NCBI RefSeq assembly: GCF_001267535.1
Contig: NZ_JRXE01000027.1
Coordinates: 30,733-79,725 of the forward strand
DNA length: 48,993 bases
Source: Winslowiella iniecta
GTDB taxonomy: Bacteria; Pseudomonadota; Gammaproteobacteria; Enterobacterales; Enterobacteriaceae
Direction of reading: 5' to 3'
The position numbers and the translations under genes are program-made. Shown piece by piece: positions 17,966-26,663 of the stretch. Within the stretch, counting starts at the first letter, position 1; every line of letters starts with the position of its first letter. The notes beneath the pieces were generated by a model. The model saw only the letters and a program-made list of their open reading frames with translations. It ran no database searches and had not been told where the DNA came from.

Positions 17966-18793
17966 TTAGCTTCTGTCCGTCGAGCAGGCTATTGTCTCCA
18001 GAGACTCCAACATTGTAAGTCTCGCCTGTAGTGCTTTTTTTATATTGGCAAATGCAGTGCTTCCCAGCGGTAATCTGAAAGGAGGCTGTTTTTCAATCGC
18101 ACAGTTAATCATCATCTCAACGGTCTTATCGGCGTCACCGTTAATTTCAAACTCGCCAGAACTCACTGCCTTCCTCATTCTGCCGGATGCCGTATTGCCA
18201 TAGCAAGGCAGCGCCGTGGCCTGGTCCAGGCCGGCGGCAAAACCTGTTGCCGTAGGCCCTGGTTCGGCAATAATAAAGTCGATAGCAAACTCTGCAACCT
18301 CCTGCGATACGGCCTCGATAAACCCTTCAATTCCCCACTTTGACGCGTGGTAAAGACTGAAGTTTGGATACGCGATTTGTCCGCCTTCTGAAGAGACCTG
18401 CAAAATACGTCCTCCCCCCTGGCGACGCAAAAAGGGCAGAACAGCGCGGATAAGTTGGATAGAACCGGTCAGATTGGTAGCAAGCTGGCGCCCGATCTGC
18501 TGATCATCCAGTTCCTCTGCCGCACCAAATAAACCATATCCGGCATTACTGACGACAACGTCAATCCGGCCTGCCCATGCGAACGCCTCAGAGACGGTGG
18601 TGCGAAGAGTATCGGTATCGGTCATTTCGATCGGCAGGACTTTCAGATGAGTAACGTACCGCTTTTGTAATTCACGAAGTTTGTCAGGCTGACGCAATGC
18701 AGCGATGACACGTTCACCTTTGTGGAGCAGTTTCTCTGTCATCAGACGTCCCAGACCTGATGATGCTCCGGTAATTAGCCATGTTTTGTTCAT
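17966..18793 (-). CDS. Short-chain dehydrogenase/reductase (SDR)
   Basis: 275 residues with the classical SDR marks: cofactor motif TGASSGLG near residues 8-15, NAG (SNAGYG) near 90, a Ser in the LQVSSEGG strand and the catalytic YHASK. The basic residue pattern after the first strand (ALRQPDKL) points to NADPH, tentatively. Substrate unknown. It faces a LysR regulator 97 bp away (18891), which is the usual layout for LysR-controlled oxidoreductases. Confidence 0.9.
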   Translation of the reverse strand: MNKTWLITGASSGLGRLMTEKLLHKGERVIAALRQPDKLRELQKRYVTHLKVLPIEMTDTDTLRTTVSEAFAWAGRIDVVVSNAGYGLFGAAEELDDQQIGRQLATNLTGSIQLIRAVLPFLRRQGGGRILQVSSEGGQIAYPNFSLYHASKWGIEGFIEAVSQEVAEFAIDFIIAEPGPTATGFAAGLDQATALPCYGNTASGRMRKAVSSGEFEINGDADKTVEMMINCAIEKQPPFRLPLGSTAFANIKKALQARLTMLESLETIACSTDRS

Positions 18794-18890
18794 CTTTTAC
18801 TCCTCGCTAAATGTATGGCTAAGCTTAAGGAGCGATTACTGTTAAGTTAATACCCAATAAATTTCGTGAGTTAGTGAAAAAAGGACAGCA

Positions 18891-19790
18891 ATGAAAAGAC
18901 CTTCCTGGAATGAGCTGATGATATTCATCACAGTGGCAGAGCAGAAAAGCTTCCGAAAAGCTGCCGATTTACTGGGAATGAAGCCTTCAGCACTCAGTCA
19001 TTCTCTGAAAGGGCTGGAGGCACAGCTACAGGTGGCGCTTTTCTTCCGCACCACCCGTAGCGTTTCATTAACAGAGGCGGGTAAACAGTTTTACGTGCGG
19101 GTACTGCCTTTGATGCAGGAGATGGATGATGTGATTGGCAGCGTGACGGCGATGGGGGACATGCCGGGAGGCACACTGCGCCTGAATGGCAGCGATGCCG
19201 CCCTGAGCCTGCTGATAGACGAGGTGCTCCCGGTTTTTATGCGTCAGTATCCTGCTATTGAGCTGGACTTGCGCGTCGATAACACACTCAGTGATATTGT
19301 CGGAGAGGGCTATGATGCAGGTATAAGACTGTATGAAGATATTCCACAGGATATGGTTGCCGTCAGGCTCAGCAAAAAAATACGGTTTCTGACAGTAGCC
19401 TCCGTTGACTATCTTCAGGGCGCACCCGAATTGTCCGTTCCGCAGCATCTTTTTCATCATCGTTGTATTCGTCAGCGACTTCCCGGAGGAAAACGCTATG
19501 CATGGGAATTTACAAAAGATGATGAGGCCCTGTCACTGGATGTTCCCGGCACGCTGACGCTTAACAACAGTCGTTTAATGGTTGAAGCGGCCTGTAAGGG
19601 GCAGGGCGTGGTGTATGTGCCTGAGCTTTACGCCCGTCCCCATATTGATGCCGGTGTGCTGGTTAGCGTACTTGAGGACTGGAGCGTATCGTCATCCGGT
19701 TTATTTCTTTATTTTCCCCATAACCGGCATCTTTCTGGTGCGATGAAAGCGTTTCTGGAGACAGTCAGAGGCTCGCTTAAGGTGGAATAA
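18891..19790 (+). CDS. LysR-family transcriptional regulator
   Basis: 299 residues. The N-terminal winged helix (FITVAEQKSFRKAADLLGMKPSALSHSLKGLEAQL) is a textbook LysR DNA-binding domain, followed by the linker and a two-lobe effector domain (GGTLRLNGSD... GVVYVPE). The sequence resembles the many LysR proteins that control small dehydrogenases. It is divergent from the SDR gene and probably regulates it. Effector unknown. Confidence 0.92.
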   Translation: MKRPSWNELMIFITVAEQKSFRKAADLLGMKPSALSHSLKGLEAQLQVALFFRTTRSVSLTEAGKQFYVRVLPLMQEMDDVIGSVTAMGDMPGGTLRLNGSDAALSLLIDEVLPVFMRQYPAIELDLRVDNTLSDIVGEGYDAGIRLYEDIPQDMVAVRLSKKIRFLTVASVDYLQGAPELSVPQHLFHHRCIRQRLPGGKRYAWEFTKDDEALSLDVPGTLTLNNSRLMVEAACKGQGVVYVPELYARPHIDAGVLVSVLEDWSVSSSGLFLYFPHNRHLSGAMKAFLETVRGSLKVE

Positions 19791-19964
19791 CTGCCGCAGG
19801 AAATCTTTCCGCAGGAGCCCTGTCCAAACTGGACGGCAGTGGGAGTAACCTGGCTTGCAGGTTTCGACTTTGAAATTAAAGTGATTGCCCGGATTCCTGA
19901 AAGCAGGCTTTAAGCTGTCTGGCACGTGTCCATAAGTCGTTAACCGAAGGTGGCAAGCCGGGCT

Positions 19965-20002
19965 GGGGGTTCGAGGTCCAATAATGTAAAAACCACGCTA
20001 AT
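19965..20002 (+). repeat. Candidate 38-bp terminal inverted repeat of a Tn3-family element
   Basis: The stretch starts with GGGGG and ends with CACGCTAAT. Length and end sequences fit the 38-bp repeats of the Tn21 branch of the Tn3 family, which start GGGG and end near CACGCTAAG; the middle is diverged. It lies 8 bases beyond the transposase stop, where the tnpA-side end is expected. No second copy was found in the window. Confidence 0.5.
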
Positions 20003-20009
20003 AAGTTAA

Positions 20010-20891
20010 TTAATTGTTTGTATTGAAATTTAATGGCCTTAACTCGCCCTTCAAAATATCTTCTGGTAACGAAAACGTATAATGCCCCAGCATATTTATA
20101 TGGCCGTGTATCAGCGGCGATAATCTTGCCAGGTGCTCTTCCTCAGGAGTTTCCCCCGATTTGCGAAGATGTGACAACGCCTCCTGCATGTAAAGTGTAT
20201 TCCACAGCACAATCGCATTGGTTACCAGGCCCAGAGCACCCAGTTGATCTTCCTGACCTTCACGGTAGCGTTTTCTAATCTCACCACGTTGTCCGTAGCA
20301 AATGGCTCGAGCCACTGCATGGCGTCCTTCTCCCTGGTTGAACTGAGTGAGTATCCGACGCCGGTAATCCTCATCATCGATATAGTTGAGAAGATACAGA
20401 GTCTTGTTGACCCGGCCCACTTCCATAATCGCCTGAGCCAGACCAGATGGTCGGCTACTTCTCAACAGTGAACGAATAAGCTCTGATGCATGGATGGTCC
20501 CAAGCTTCAGTGAACCCGCCATTCGCATCATTTCATCCCATTGGGATTCTATTTTTGAAAGTTCAACACATCCCCGGGCCAGCTCATTCAGGGCACCATA
20601 ATGGGCCATTTTATCCGCCCGCCAGAATATCGCCCCACCTGCATCGGCCAGACGAGGGGAAAACTGGTAGCCTAGTAACCAGAACAGGCCAAAAATGATA
20701 TCGCTGGATCCTGCCGTGTCCGTCATAATTTCTACCGGATTCAGCCCGGTCTGCTGCTCCAGAAGCCCTTCCAGTACAAAGATGGAATCACGAAGCGTAC
20801 CGGGAACGACAACGCCATGGAAACCGGAGTACTGATCTGAGACGAAGTTGTACCAGGTGATACCGCGCCCTGAACCAAAGTAGTAAGTAAT
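20010..20891 (-). pseudogene. tnpA: Tn3-family transposase (tnpA), C-terminal fragment
   Basis: On the minus strand, about 290 residues of the C-terminal part of a Tn3-type TnpA are intact: YFGSGRGITWYNF, then PGTLRDSIFVLEGLLEQQTG, MTDTAGSSDIIFGLFWLLGY, QFSPRLADAGGAIFW, ESQWDEMMRMAGSLKLG and ARAICYGQRGEIRKRYREGQ. A full enzyme has about 1000 residues, so the first two thirds are missing. The homology starts abruptly near 20890, where an MFS gene on the other strand begins equally abruptly. The fragment cannot transpose by itself. No resolvase or passenger resistance gene is nearby. Confidence 0.9.
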
Positions 20892-21707
20892 ACTGCGGCA
20901 CTGACGGCTTCTGCCTCGTTGATCCTTGGACAGGCTATTGGCCCATTAATAACGGGGGAAATCGTGCATCGCGGTTTTTATGCACTTAAGGCTCCCTACG
21001 TAATTCTTTTTATTCTGGTTACAGCTTCAGTATTTGCGATCAGGGGCAGTCGTCTGGTGATTAACAGGCAGAGTACGCCCATAACCGGTGAAAGGAAAAA
21101 TGTCAAAGCTCAAGGTCATAAGGCGCTCTCTTTCCGGGACGTCATCGTCTGCTGCATGGCCATATTTCTTTCATGGGCGATGGCGTCCACATTTATGTCC
21201 CAGGGGCCCACCCTCGCCCGCACCTACTTCAATGTCACCAGCGTGCAGCTGGTAAGCTATTCGCTGTCGATATTCCTGCTGGTTGCAGGTATCACCCAGA
21301 TAGTGATGAGAAAAAAACACCATTATTCATCGCTGAAAATCGGAATTGTTACCCAACTTGCTGCGGTTTTGCTCGTCCTCTGCAGTGTATACACAACGGA
21401 TCCCTTCCTTCTTTTCATAGCCGTGATGCTCGAAGGATTCGCCTATGGGGCAATACTGGTCGGTGCCGCCACTATCGTTAATGTGGTCGCCAGACAGAGT
21501 CAGCGGCACCACCTGATAAACCTTCTTTACATTGTGGGATACGTGGGTAACTGGTTGCCGTTTTCGCTGAGTGTGATGATGGATCATTTCTCACAGGAAA
21601 CAGCTCTGAATGCCTATCTTTTTTTGTGCAGTGTTTTAAGTACGTGTATTACTTTATCGGCGTATTTCGCGGGAAGGGGGCAGCCAAAATCATGGGTTGG
21701 AGCATAA
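20892..21707 (+). pseudogene. MFS transporter, 5'-truncated
   Basis: The frame is open from the transposase junction (TAALTASASLILGQAIGP) to 21707, about 271 residues with roughly eight hydrophobic segments. The mid-protein start in a membrane segment shows that the N-terminal third to half of an MFS permease (probably about 400 residues) is missing. An in-frame TTG at 20919 could start translation but no ribosome site is visible. The motif LGQAIGPLITGEIVHRGFY resembles motif-C regions of drug exporters. Deletion or recombination joined it to the Tn3 remnant. Confidence 0.75.
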
Positions 21708-22018
21708 AATACTAAATAACATACACGGAAAAAATAATCATCCTGGCCCATCTATGCATGATGGCCGGAAATTGAATGCGAAAAATTCAAACGTAAACTC
21801 AATATTAAAGGAAAATAAAGATGTTATTATGAATGCTAATTTCCCGGAAATCGACCACGCCGTCTGAGGAAGACTCCTCCCTTACGAGCGCTCAGCCTTG
21901 ATGACCTGGTATTGCCATCTTCGTGGAAGAAAACACGTCTACGTTTGCTGAAATTGCCACGATGACCGGTATGCTACGTATTCCTGAATCAAAGCTGGCA
22001 TGCAAAAGATAAGCACAA
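21708..22018. other. Intergenic region with possible decayed coding DNA
   Basis: About 310 bases with no intact gene. On the plus strand three overlapping short frames between 21870 and 22012 read like shifted pieces of one protein (for example GIAIFVEENTSTFAEIATMTGML ending at 22012), but I cannot name it. The first part, up to about 21840, is AT-rich. Confidence 0.3.
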
Positions 22019-22918
22019 TCAGCGCTGTTTATCTTTTTCCATCAATATGTTTAAAAATGAGCGTACCTTTGTCGGGCGAAATCGAGATGCGGGAAAAACT
22101 GCATGAATCTCCCCTGAAGGTAGTTCCCATTCCGGGAGCACCTGAATTAAGCGGCCAGAAATAAGATCATCACTGACAACGTAATCCGGCAACACAGAGA
22201 TGCCTGCACCTTCTCTCACCGCTTCACGGACCGCCAGTGTGTTATTAATGAATATCGAGGGCTGAACGTTGACACTTTGTTGACCCGATCCATTCAGCGT
22301 GAAATGCCACTGAGAAGGTTTACGCAGAGCTGTATTGGCTATAAAAGGCAGTGGTTTGATATGTTGTGGTTTATTAATTTTTTCTACCTGCGGCTGCATA
22401 TTGCGCGGGGCTACCAGCAGCTGCCGGAAGTGCCCGATTTTCCTTGCCTGCAACAGTGAGTCATCTAACCAGCCCACACGGATGGCTATTTCTATATCTT
22501 TGTCTACGATATCAAACTTGTTATCACTTATCACGGCATCAACTTTGCAGTCTGGATAGCGCTGACTGAATGCCGTGATAGCTGGAACGACGACGCTGAT
22601 CCCATAGTCAAAAGGGGCTGTCAGCCTCAATGTCCCAGAGGGCTCAGCCACCAGTGCGTCTAACTCTGCAAATGCTTCCTCTGTTTCACGTAGAATAGAT
22701 GCACAGTGCTCATAAAAGACTTTTCCCGCATCCGTTAAGCGAATGGTACGAGTAGTACGGATAAGAAGAGTCGTGTTCAACTCCTCTTCAAGACGCGCGA
22801 CCTGATGACTTACTACCGCTTTAGTTATACCCAAACGCTCTGCAGCTGCAGTAAATGAGCCAGCCTCAACCACGGAGACAAAGTAGGCAAGGCGTCTGAT
22901 ATTTCCCAGTTTTCTCAC
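22019..22918 (-). CDS. LysR-family transcriptional regulator
   Basis: 299 residues with a clear LysR helix-turn-helix (FVSVVEAGSFTAAAERLGITKAVVSHQVARLEEEL) and effector domain. It is divergent from the DsbA-like/MBL-like/NTF2-like trio that starts at 23029, 110 bp away, and probably controls it. Effector unknown. Confidence 0.92.
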   Translation of the reverse strand: MRKLGNIRRLAYFVSVVEAGSFTAAAERLGITKAVVSHQVARLEEELNTTLLIRTTRTIRLTDAGKVFYEHCASILRETEEAFAELDALVAEPSGTLRLTAPFDYGISVVVPAITAFSQRYPDCKVDAVISDNKFDIVDKDIEIAIRVGWLDDSLLQARKIGHFRQLLVAPRNMQPQVEKINKPQHIKPLPFIANTALRKPSQWHFTLNGSGQQSVNVQPSIFINNTLAVREAVREGAGISVLPDYVVSDDLISGRLIQVLPEWELPSGEIHAVFPASRFRPTKVRSFLNILMEKDKQR

Positions 22919-23028
22919 TATCGCATTCCAATTGTATGTTTTAAGGTGACAGGCTGTTTACCATGGATGCATTTAACATCCAATAAAAGTTTTCTATGAT
23001 GAGTTGCTTTTAAAAATAGGGGGCACCT

Positions 23029-23667
23029 GTGAACATGACTCTTAATTACTTATTCGATCCGCTTTGCGGTTGGTGCTACGGCGCGTCACCTGTGCTTACT
23101 GAACTAAATGACATTCCGGGCATTAAACTTAAGTTCATGCCAACCGGCCTGTTTTCAGATGCCGGTGCACGTCCCATGAATAATGAATTTGCTGCTTTTG
23201 CGTGGGAAAACGACCAGCGAATTTCTAATATCACCGGGCAGCCTTTTTCCGAGATTTATCGCGAAAAAGTTCTTCATGGCCAGCAGAAAAAATTTGACAG
23301 TGGTTCAGCCACGCTTGCGATTACTGCAGTATCACTTTCAAACCCTTCGCGGGAAATTGAAGCGCTGAAAGCAATACAACGCGCCCGTTATGTTGAGGGG
23401 CTTGACGTCACGTCATTGTCGGTTCTTGCGGGTGTGTTAAGTTCTCAGGGGCTGGAAAATGCAGCGAAGAAAGTGTTGGATCCCGCAGCAGACTTGCTCG
23501 AAGCAAACCATACTCGTACTGAGCGTGCGAAACGATTAATGCGGGAATTTGGCGCACGCGGTGTTCCCACTTTTATTGCCGAATCCGGCTCAAAGCGCTG
23601 GATGCTAAACTCAAGCGTTTTGTTTTCAAACCCTCATGAATGGGTACGTCAGTTAGTGGATTCATAA
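23029..23667 (+). CDS. DsbA-family thioredoxin-fold oxidoreductase (COG3531-like)
   Basis: 212 residues from GTG 23029 (AGGGGG about 5 bases upstream; an ATG two codons later is the alternative). The redox motif CGWC lies at residues 13-16 in FDPLCGWCYGASP, characteristic of the cytoplasmic DsbA-like family annotated as predicted protein-disulfide isomerases. The cis-Pro region GVPTFIAESG is at the C-terminal side, and the helical insertion lies between. There is no signal peptide, so it acts in the cytoplasm. First gene of a three-gene set under the divergent LysR. Such proteins may use small thiols; the substrate is unknown. Confidence 0.88.
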   Translation: MNMTLNYLFDPLCGWCYGASPVLTELNDIPGIKLKFMPTGLFSDAGARPMNNEFAAFAWENDQRISNITGQPFSEIYREKVLHGQQKKFDSGSATLAITAVSLSNPSREIEALKAIQRARYVEGLDVTSLSVLAGVLSSQGLENAAKKVLDPAADLLEANHTRTERAKRLMREFGARGVPTFIAESGSKRWMLNSSVLFSNPHEWVRQLVDS

Positions 23668-23721
23668 CGTCTGGTGATAGCAATTCTCACCTAATTACCA
23701 CTTTAATAGAAGGCGAAAAAT

Positions 23722-24573
23722 ATGATGACACTGCAAACCAACGTCCCTGATGCAGGGAAGGACATTGCCCTGAGTTGGACACATTTTCCTGCCGGCGAGC
23801 ACGGTTTTTATCGCTCGCCAGTGCTGATAACGGGCGATAAGGAAGCCGTACTTATTGACGGTGGTTTTACGCTCACCGATGGCAGACTGCTGGCAGAGGC
23901 TATCCACAAAACAGGTAAAAAGCTGACCACTATCTATATTAGCCAAAGCGACCCTGATTACTACTTTAGCCTCGGTCCGGTAAGAGCAGCCTTTCCGGAA
24001 GCTCGTGTCGTTGCCGCATCGTCGACAATCGACGCTATTAAGAAAAGTGTTGATAAGAAACTGGCAGTGTGGGGCCCACAACTCCAGGACAACGGTCCGC
24101 AAACGTTGTCAGACATCGTTATGCCCGAGGTATTTGACGAGGATGCGTTATCTCTCGAAGGCCACGCCCTCGAAATCATCAATGCTGATGGCCTCGCTAA
24201 CCGTCGTTATCTCTGGGTACCTTCGCTTAACGCCATTTTTGGCGGGGTGCTGGTGTTCTCTGGTGCCCATGTTTGGACCGCCGACACTCAGGGTCCAGAG
24301 GGTCGCGCACTTTGGATAAAAAATCTGGACACTATGGCATCCAGACATCCCACTACGGTCGTCGCAGGGCATATGTTACCTGAGGGTGCTACAGATATTT
24401 CAGCAATAACCTATACCCGCGACTATCTTCTGGCTTTTGAGAACGAGCTTAGTCTGGCCGGCGACAGTAACGAACTGATTGCAGCCATGACAAAACGTTA
24501 TCCTGAAGCTGGCATGAGTGTCGCTTTACAAATTGGTGCAAAAGTCGCCAAGGGCGAAATGAGTTGGGGATAG
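23722..24573 (+). CDS. MBL-fold hydrolase-like protein lacking canonical metal histidines
   Basis: 283 residues. The fold of the metallo-beta-lactamase superfamily is seen (SPVLITGDKEAVLIDGGF; then TIYISQSDPDYYFSLGPVRAAFPEARVVA; IFGGVLVFSGAHVW; TVVAGHMLPEG). At the metal site near residues 73-83, the usual T-H-x-H-x-D-H is replaced by S-Q-S-D-P-D-Y, so only the Asp remains; later His residues near 182 and 216 are kept. The protein may bind a single metal or none. Related sequences with DPDYYFG in this place exist as far as I recall, so this is probably a subfamily trait and not a mutation. The gene lies between DsbA-like and NTF2-like genes. Confidence 0.82.
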   Translation: MMTLQTNVPDAGKDIALSWTHFPAGEHGFYRSPVLITGDKEAVLIDGGFTLTDGRLLAEAIHKTGKKLTTIYISQSDPDYYFSLGPVRAAFPEARVVAASSTIDAIKKSVDKKLAVWGPQLQDNGPQTLSDIVMPEVFDEDALSLEGHALEIINADGLANRRYLWVPSLNAIFGGVLVFSGAHVWTADTQGPEGRALWIKNLDTMASRHPTTVVAGHMLPEGATDISAITYTRDYLLAFENELSLAGDSNELIAAMTKRYPEAGMSVALQIGAKVAKGEMSWG

Positions 24574-24577
24574 AATA

Positions 24578-24967
24578 ATGAAGAGTAATGTGGAAATTAT
24601 ACGCGCGACGTACGAAGGTACATCAGAAGAAAATGCAAAGAACCTGCTTGCTGTCCTGTCCCCCAATGCGACATGGACTGAAGCGGCTGGGTTCCCCTAT
24701 GCAGGTACTTACATCGGTGCAGAAGAGATAATCGCTAACGTATTCCAGAGACTGGCAACTGAGTGGACAGACTATCAGGCAAAGACTCATACGTTTCTTG
24801 CAGACGATAACTATGTTGCTGCTTTTGGGATTTACTCCGGCGTTTATAAAAAAACCGGCAAGGCGATGACGGCATCATTTGCGCACCTTTATCGCCTTGA
24901 GGATGGAAAAATTATGACCATGGAACAGTATGTCGATAGCGCGTCGGTCATGTCGGCGTTAGCATAA
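24578..24967 (+). CDS. NTF2/SnoaL-like small protein
   Basis: 129 residues starting 4 bases after the MBL-like gene. It shows the cone-shaped alpha+beta barrel pattern of SnoaL/ketosteroid-isomerase-like proteins: an initial helix pair, AGFPYAGTYIGAEEIIANVF, then long strands ending in HLYRLEDGKIMTMEQYVDSASV. These bind hydrophobic ligands and may isomerise or hydrolyse them. Third gene of the LysR-controlled trio; function unknown. Confidence 0.88.
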   Translation: MKSNVEIIRATYEGTSEENAKNLLAVLSPNATWTEAAGFPYAGTYIGAEEIIANVFQRLATEWTDYQAKTHTFLADDNYVAAFGIYSGVYKKTGKAMTASFAHLYRLEDGKIMTMEQYVDSASVMSALA

Positions 24968-24998
24968 AGTTAACGCCGCCTGACAGGTCTCTACACAC

Positions 24999-25060
24999 TT
25001 GTAGTGGTTTACTGAATTTGGTCAGCATCAATTGTGGGCAGTTTCAGTAAACCACTACAA
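24999..25060. repeat. 62-bp element with perfect 18-bp inverted repeats
   Basis: TTGTAGTGGTTTACTGAA at 24999-25016 is matched by its exact complement at 25043-25060, with 26 bases between. Each arm begins TG inside the leading T and the two arms continue with different sequence (TTTGGTCAG against ACTGCCCAC read inward), which is how the left and right ends of IS3-family elements behave. It could be the fused ends of a deleted insertion sequence, a MITE, or a terminator-like hairpin for the upstream trio and the downstream broken gene. Confidence 0.6.
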
Positions 25061-25071
25061 CTGCAATCTGA

Positions 25072-25485
25072 CTATGCCAAAACATTCTTTAGCCATAGGC
25101 TCAAATCATGGAGTTCATCATTACTTACTGTGTGTCCAACAGGATAGGTCTTCCATATAGCATCATGCCCTGCATTTTGCAGAGTATTCCGTGCCGTCAT
25201 TGCCAGCCCGGGTAATACGATGTCGTCTGGCCATAAAGACAGGTGTTATTCGATGTGTATTATGCTGCTCAGTTGAAGAAGCAGAGGCAAGAGGCAAATA
25301 GCCAGACATATCAAAAATACCGGCCAGACGATGTCTGAAACGGCTCCCTGTCATCAGGGATAACGCGCTGCCCTGAGAGAGTCCTCCAATGACAATCCTG
25401 TTTCATACCGCGCGAATTTCGCGGTGTATCAGACTCTCATAATATCCCATCATATTACGCAGTCCTTTTCGTCTTACGAACGAGA
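25072..25485 (-). pseudogene. Broken carboxylesterase / acyl-protein thioesterase-like gene
   Basis: Read on the minus strand, pieces of one alpha/beta hydrolase occur in successive frames: LRNMMGYYESLIHREI, an in-frame TGA, RIVIGGLSQGSALSL (nucleophile elbow G-L-S-Q-G), IFDMSGYLPLA, TPVFMA, then after a frame change DDIVLPGLAMTARNTLQ and TYPVGHTVSNDELHD ending at 25072. The order and spacing fit the phospholipase/carboxylesterase (APT1-like) family. The N-terminal third is not recognisable, and at least one stop and one frameshift are present. It ends 12 bases from the 62-bp inverted repeat. Confidence 0.75.
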
Positions 25486-25633
25486 AAAATCAGAATGACG
25501 TTAATCGTACCAGGCCGGTCTGTACTGTCCCCGGCCTGCGATAATGCTTGAATTGTTAGAGCTTTAACGACCAGCGCTTCTGGATCGAGATTTTCTGGAT
25601 CAAGTTAAAAATAATGAGGTTATTATTAGAGCA

Positions 25634-26542
25634 TTATTCCCAGGGTAATCCTTGCTCCCAGCTTTCAACCAGTAAGTCGATAAAGGCGCGAATTCGCGGT
25701 GATAAATGTCGTTTACTGGGATAAATGAGCCGAATAGGTTCCGAAGGGAAAGGAAACTCCTCAAGCACGGGTATTAATTTACCGCTACGCAAATCCTCCC
25801 CTAGCAAATAGGTCGGTAAGTGAACGATACCAAATCCTGAAATTGCAGATGCCCGCATGGCTTCGGAACTGTCGAGGTTTAGCCGCCCGGGTCCTTCATA
25901 CACAAAAGTACCTTCCGGAGTCGCAAACCGCCAGCTGCGCCTCTTTTCTGCACTCAGAAGAAAAATAGTGTCATGCCTGATTAAGTCTGCGGGCGTTTCT
26001 GGAACGCCCCGTGAGGACAAATATTCGGGAGATGCACAAGTGACAATGTGCTGCGAAGCAATCGTTCGGGTAAGCATACGCGAGTCATCGCGGGGTTCAC
26101 CGATGCGAATGGCAATATCAAAGCCTTCTTCAATAAGATCAACAAACCTGTCGCTAAAGGACACCTCCGCACGAAGTTCCGGCCACTTTTTCAGATAAAC
26201 ATCCAGAATGGGAAGGATATGGCGCTGCCCAAAAGAAAGCGGAGCACTCAGCCGGAGAGTCCCCGTTGGCTTCCCCCTGCGCATGGCCATGGCGGCATCG
26301 ACCTCTTCCAGGTCATCCAGTATCTGTCGGCAACGGTCGAACATGACCCTCCCTTCATCAGTCAGACTCAGACTCCGGGTGGTGCGGTTAAGGAGACGAA
26401 CACCCATACGCGTTTCGAGCCTGACAATACTCTTGCCAATGGCAGAACGAGTGAGCCCGAGGGAACCCGCTGCGTGGGTGTAACTCCCGGCTTTTACAGC
26501 CGCGACGAATGCGGCGATATCACCGATGCTATTGATCTCCAT
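25634..26542 (-). CDS. LysR-family transcriptional regulator
   Basis: 302 residues with the LysR DNA-binding motif FVAAVKAGSYTHAAGSLGLTRSAIGKSIVRLE. It belongs to the group with the MGVRLLNRTTRSLSLTDEG linker typical of regulators of small redox genes. It is divergent from the hydrolase/monooxygenase set starting at 26664. Ribosome site AGGAG lies about 10 bases before the ATG on the minus strand. Confidence 0.92.
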   Translation of the reverse strand: MEINSIGDIAAFVAAVKAGSYTHAAGSLGLTRSAIGKSIVRLETRMGVRLLNRTTRSLSLTDEGRVMFDRCRQILDDLEEVDAAMAMRRGKPTGTLRLSAPLSFGQRHILPILDVYLKKWPELRAEVSFSDRFVDLIEEGFDIAIRIGEPRDDSRMLTRTIASQHIVTCASPEYLSSRGVPETPADLIRHDTIFLLSAEKRRSWRFATPEGTFVYEGPGRLNLDSSEAMRASAISGFGIVHLPTYLLGEDLRSGKLIPVLEEFPFPSEPIRLIYPSKRHLSPRIRAFIDLLVESWEQGLPWE

Positions 26543-26663
26543 GATTTATTTATCTCCTTTAATACGGGCTTTAACGTACCCTGATACGGGAAGCACATTC
26601 CCTAAATGTTTATATACTATAGGCTCCTGTTATTTTTTAACGCAAATACAAACAGGAATAAAA

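Noticed and set aside
19701-19925. A 74-residue minus-strand frame between LysR and the Tn3 remnant
   Set aside because: Mostly antisense to the LysR 3' end, no ribosome site and no family features.
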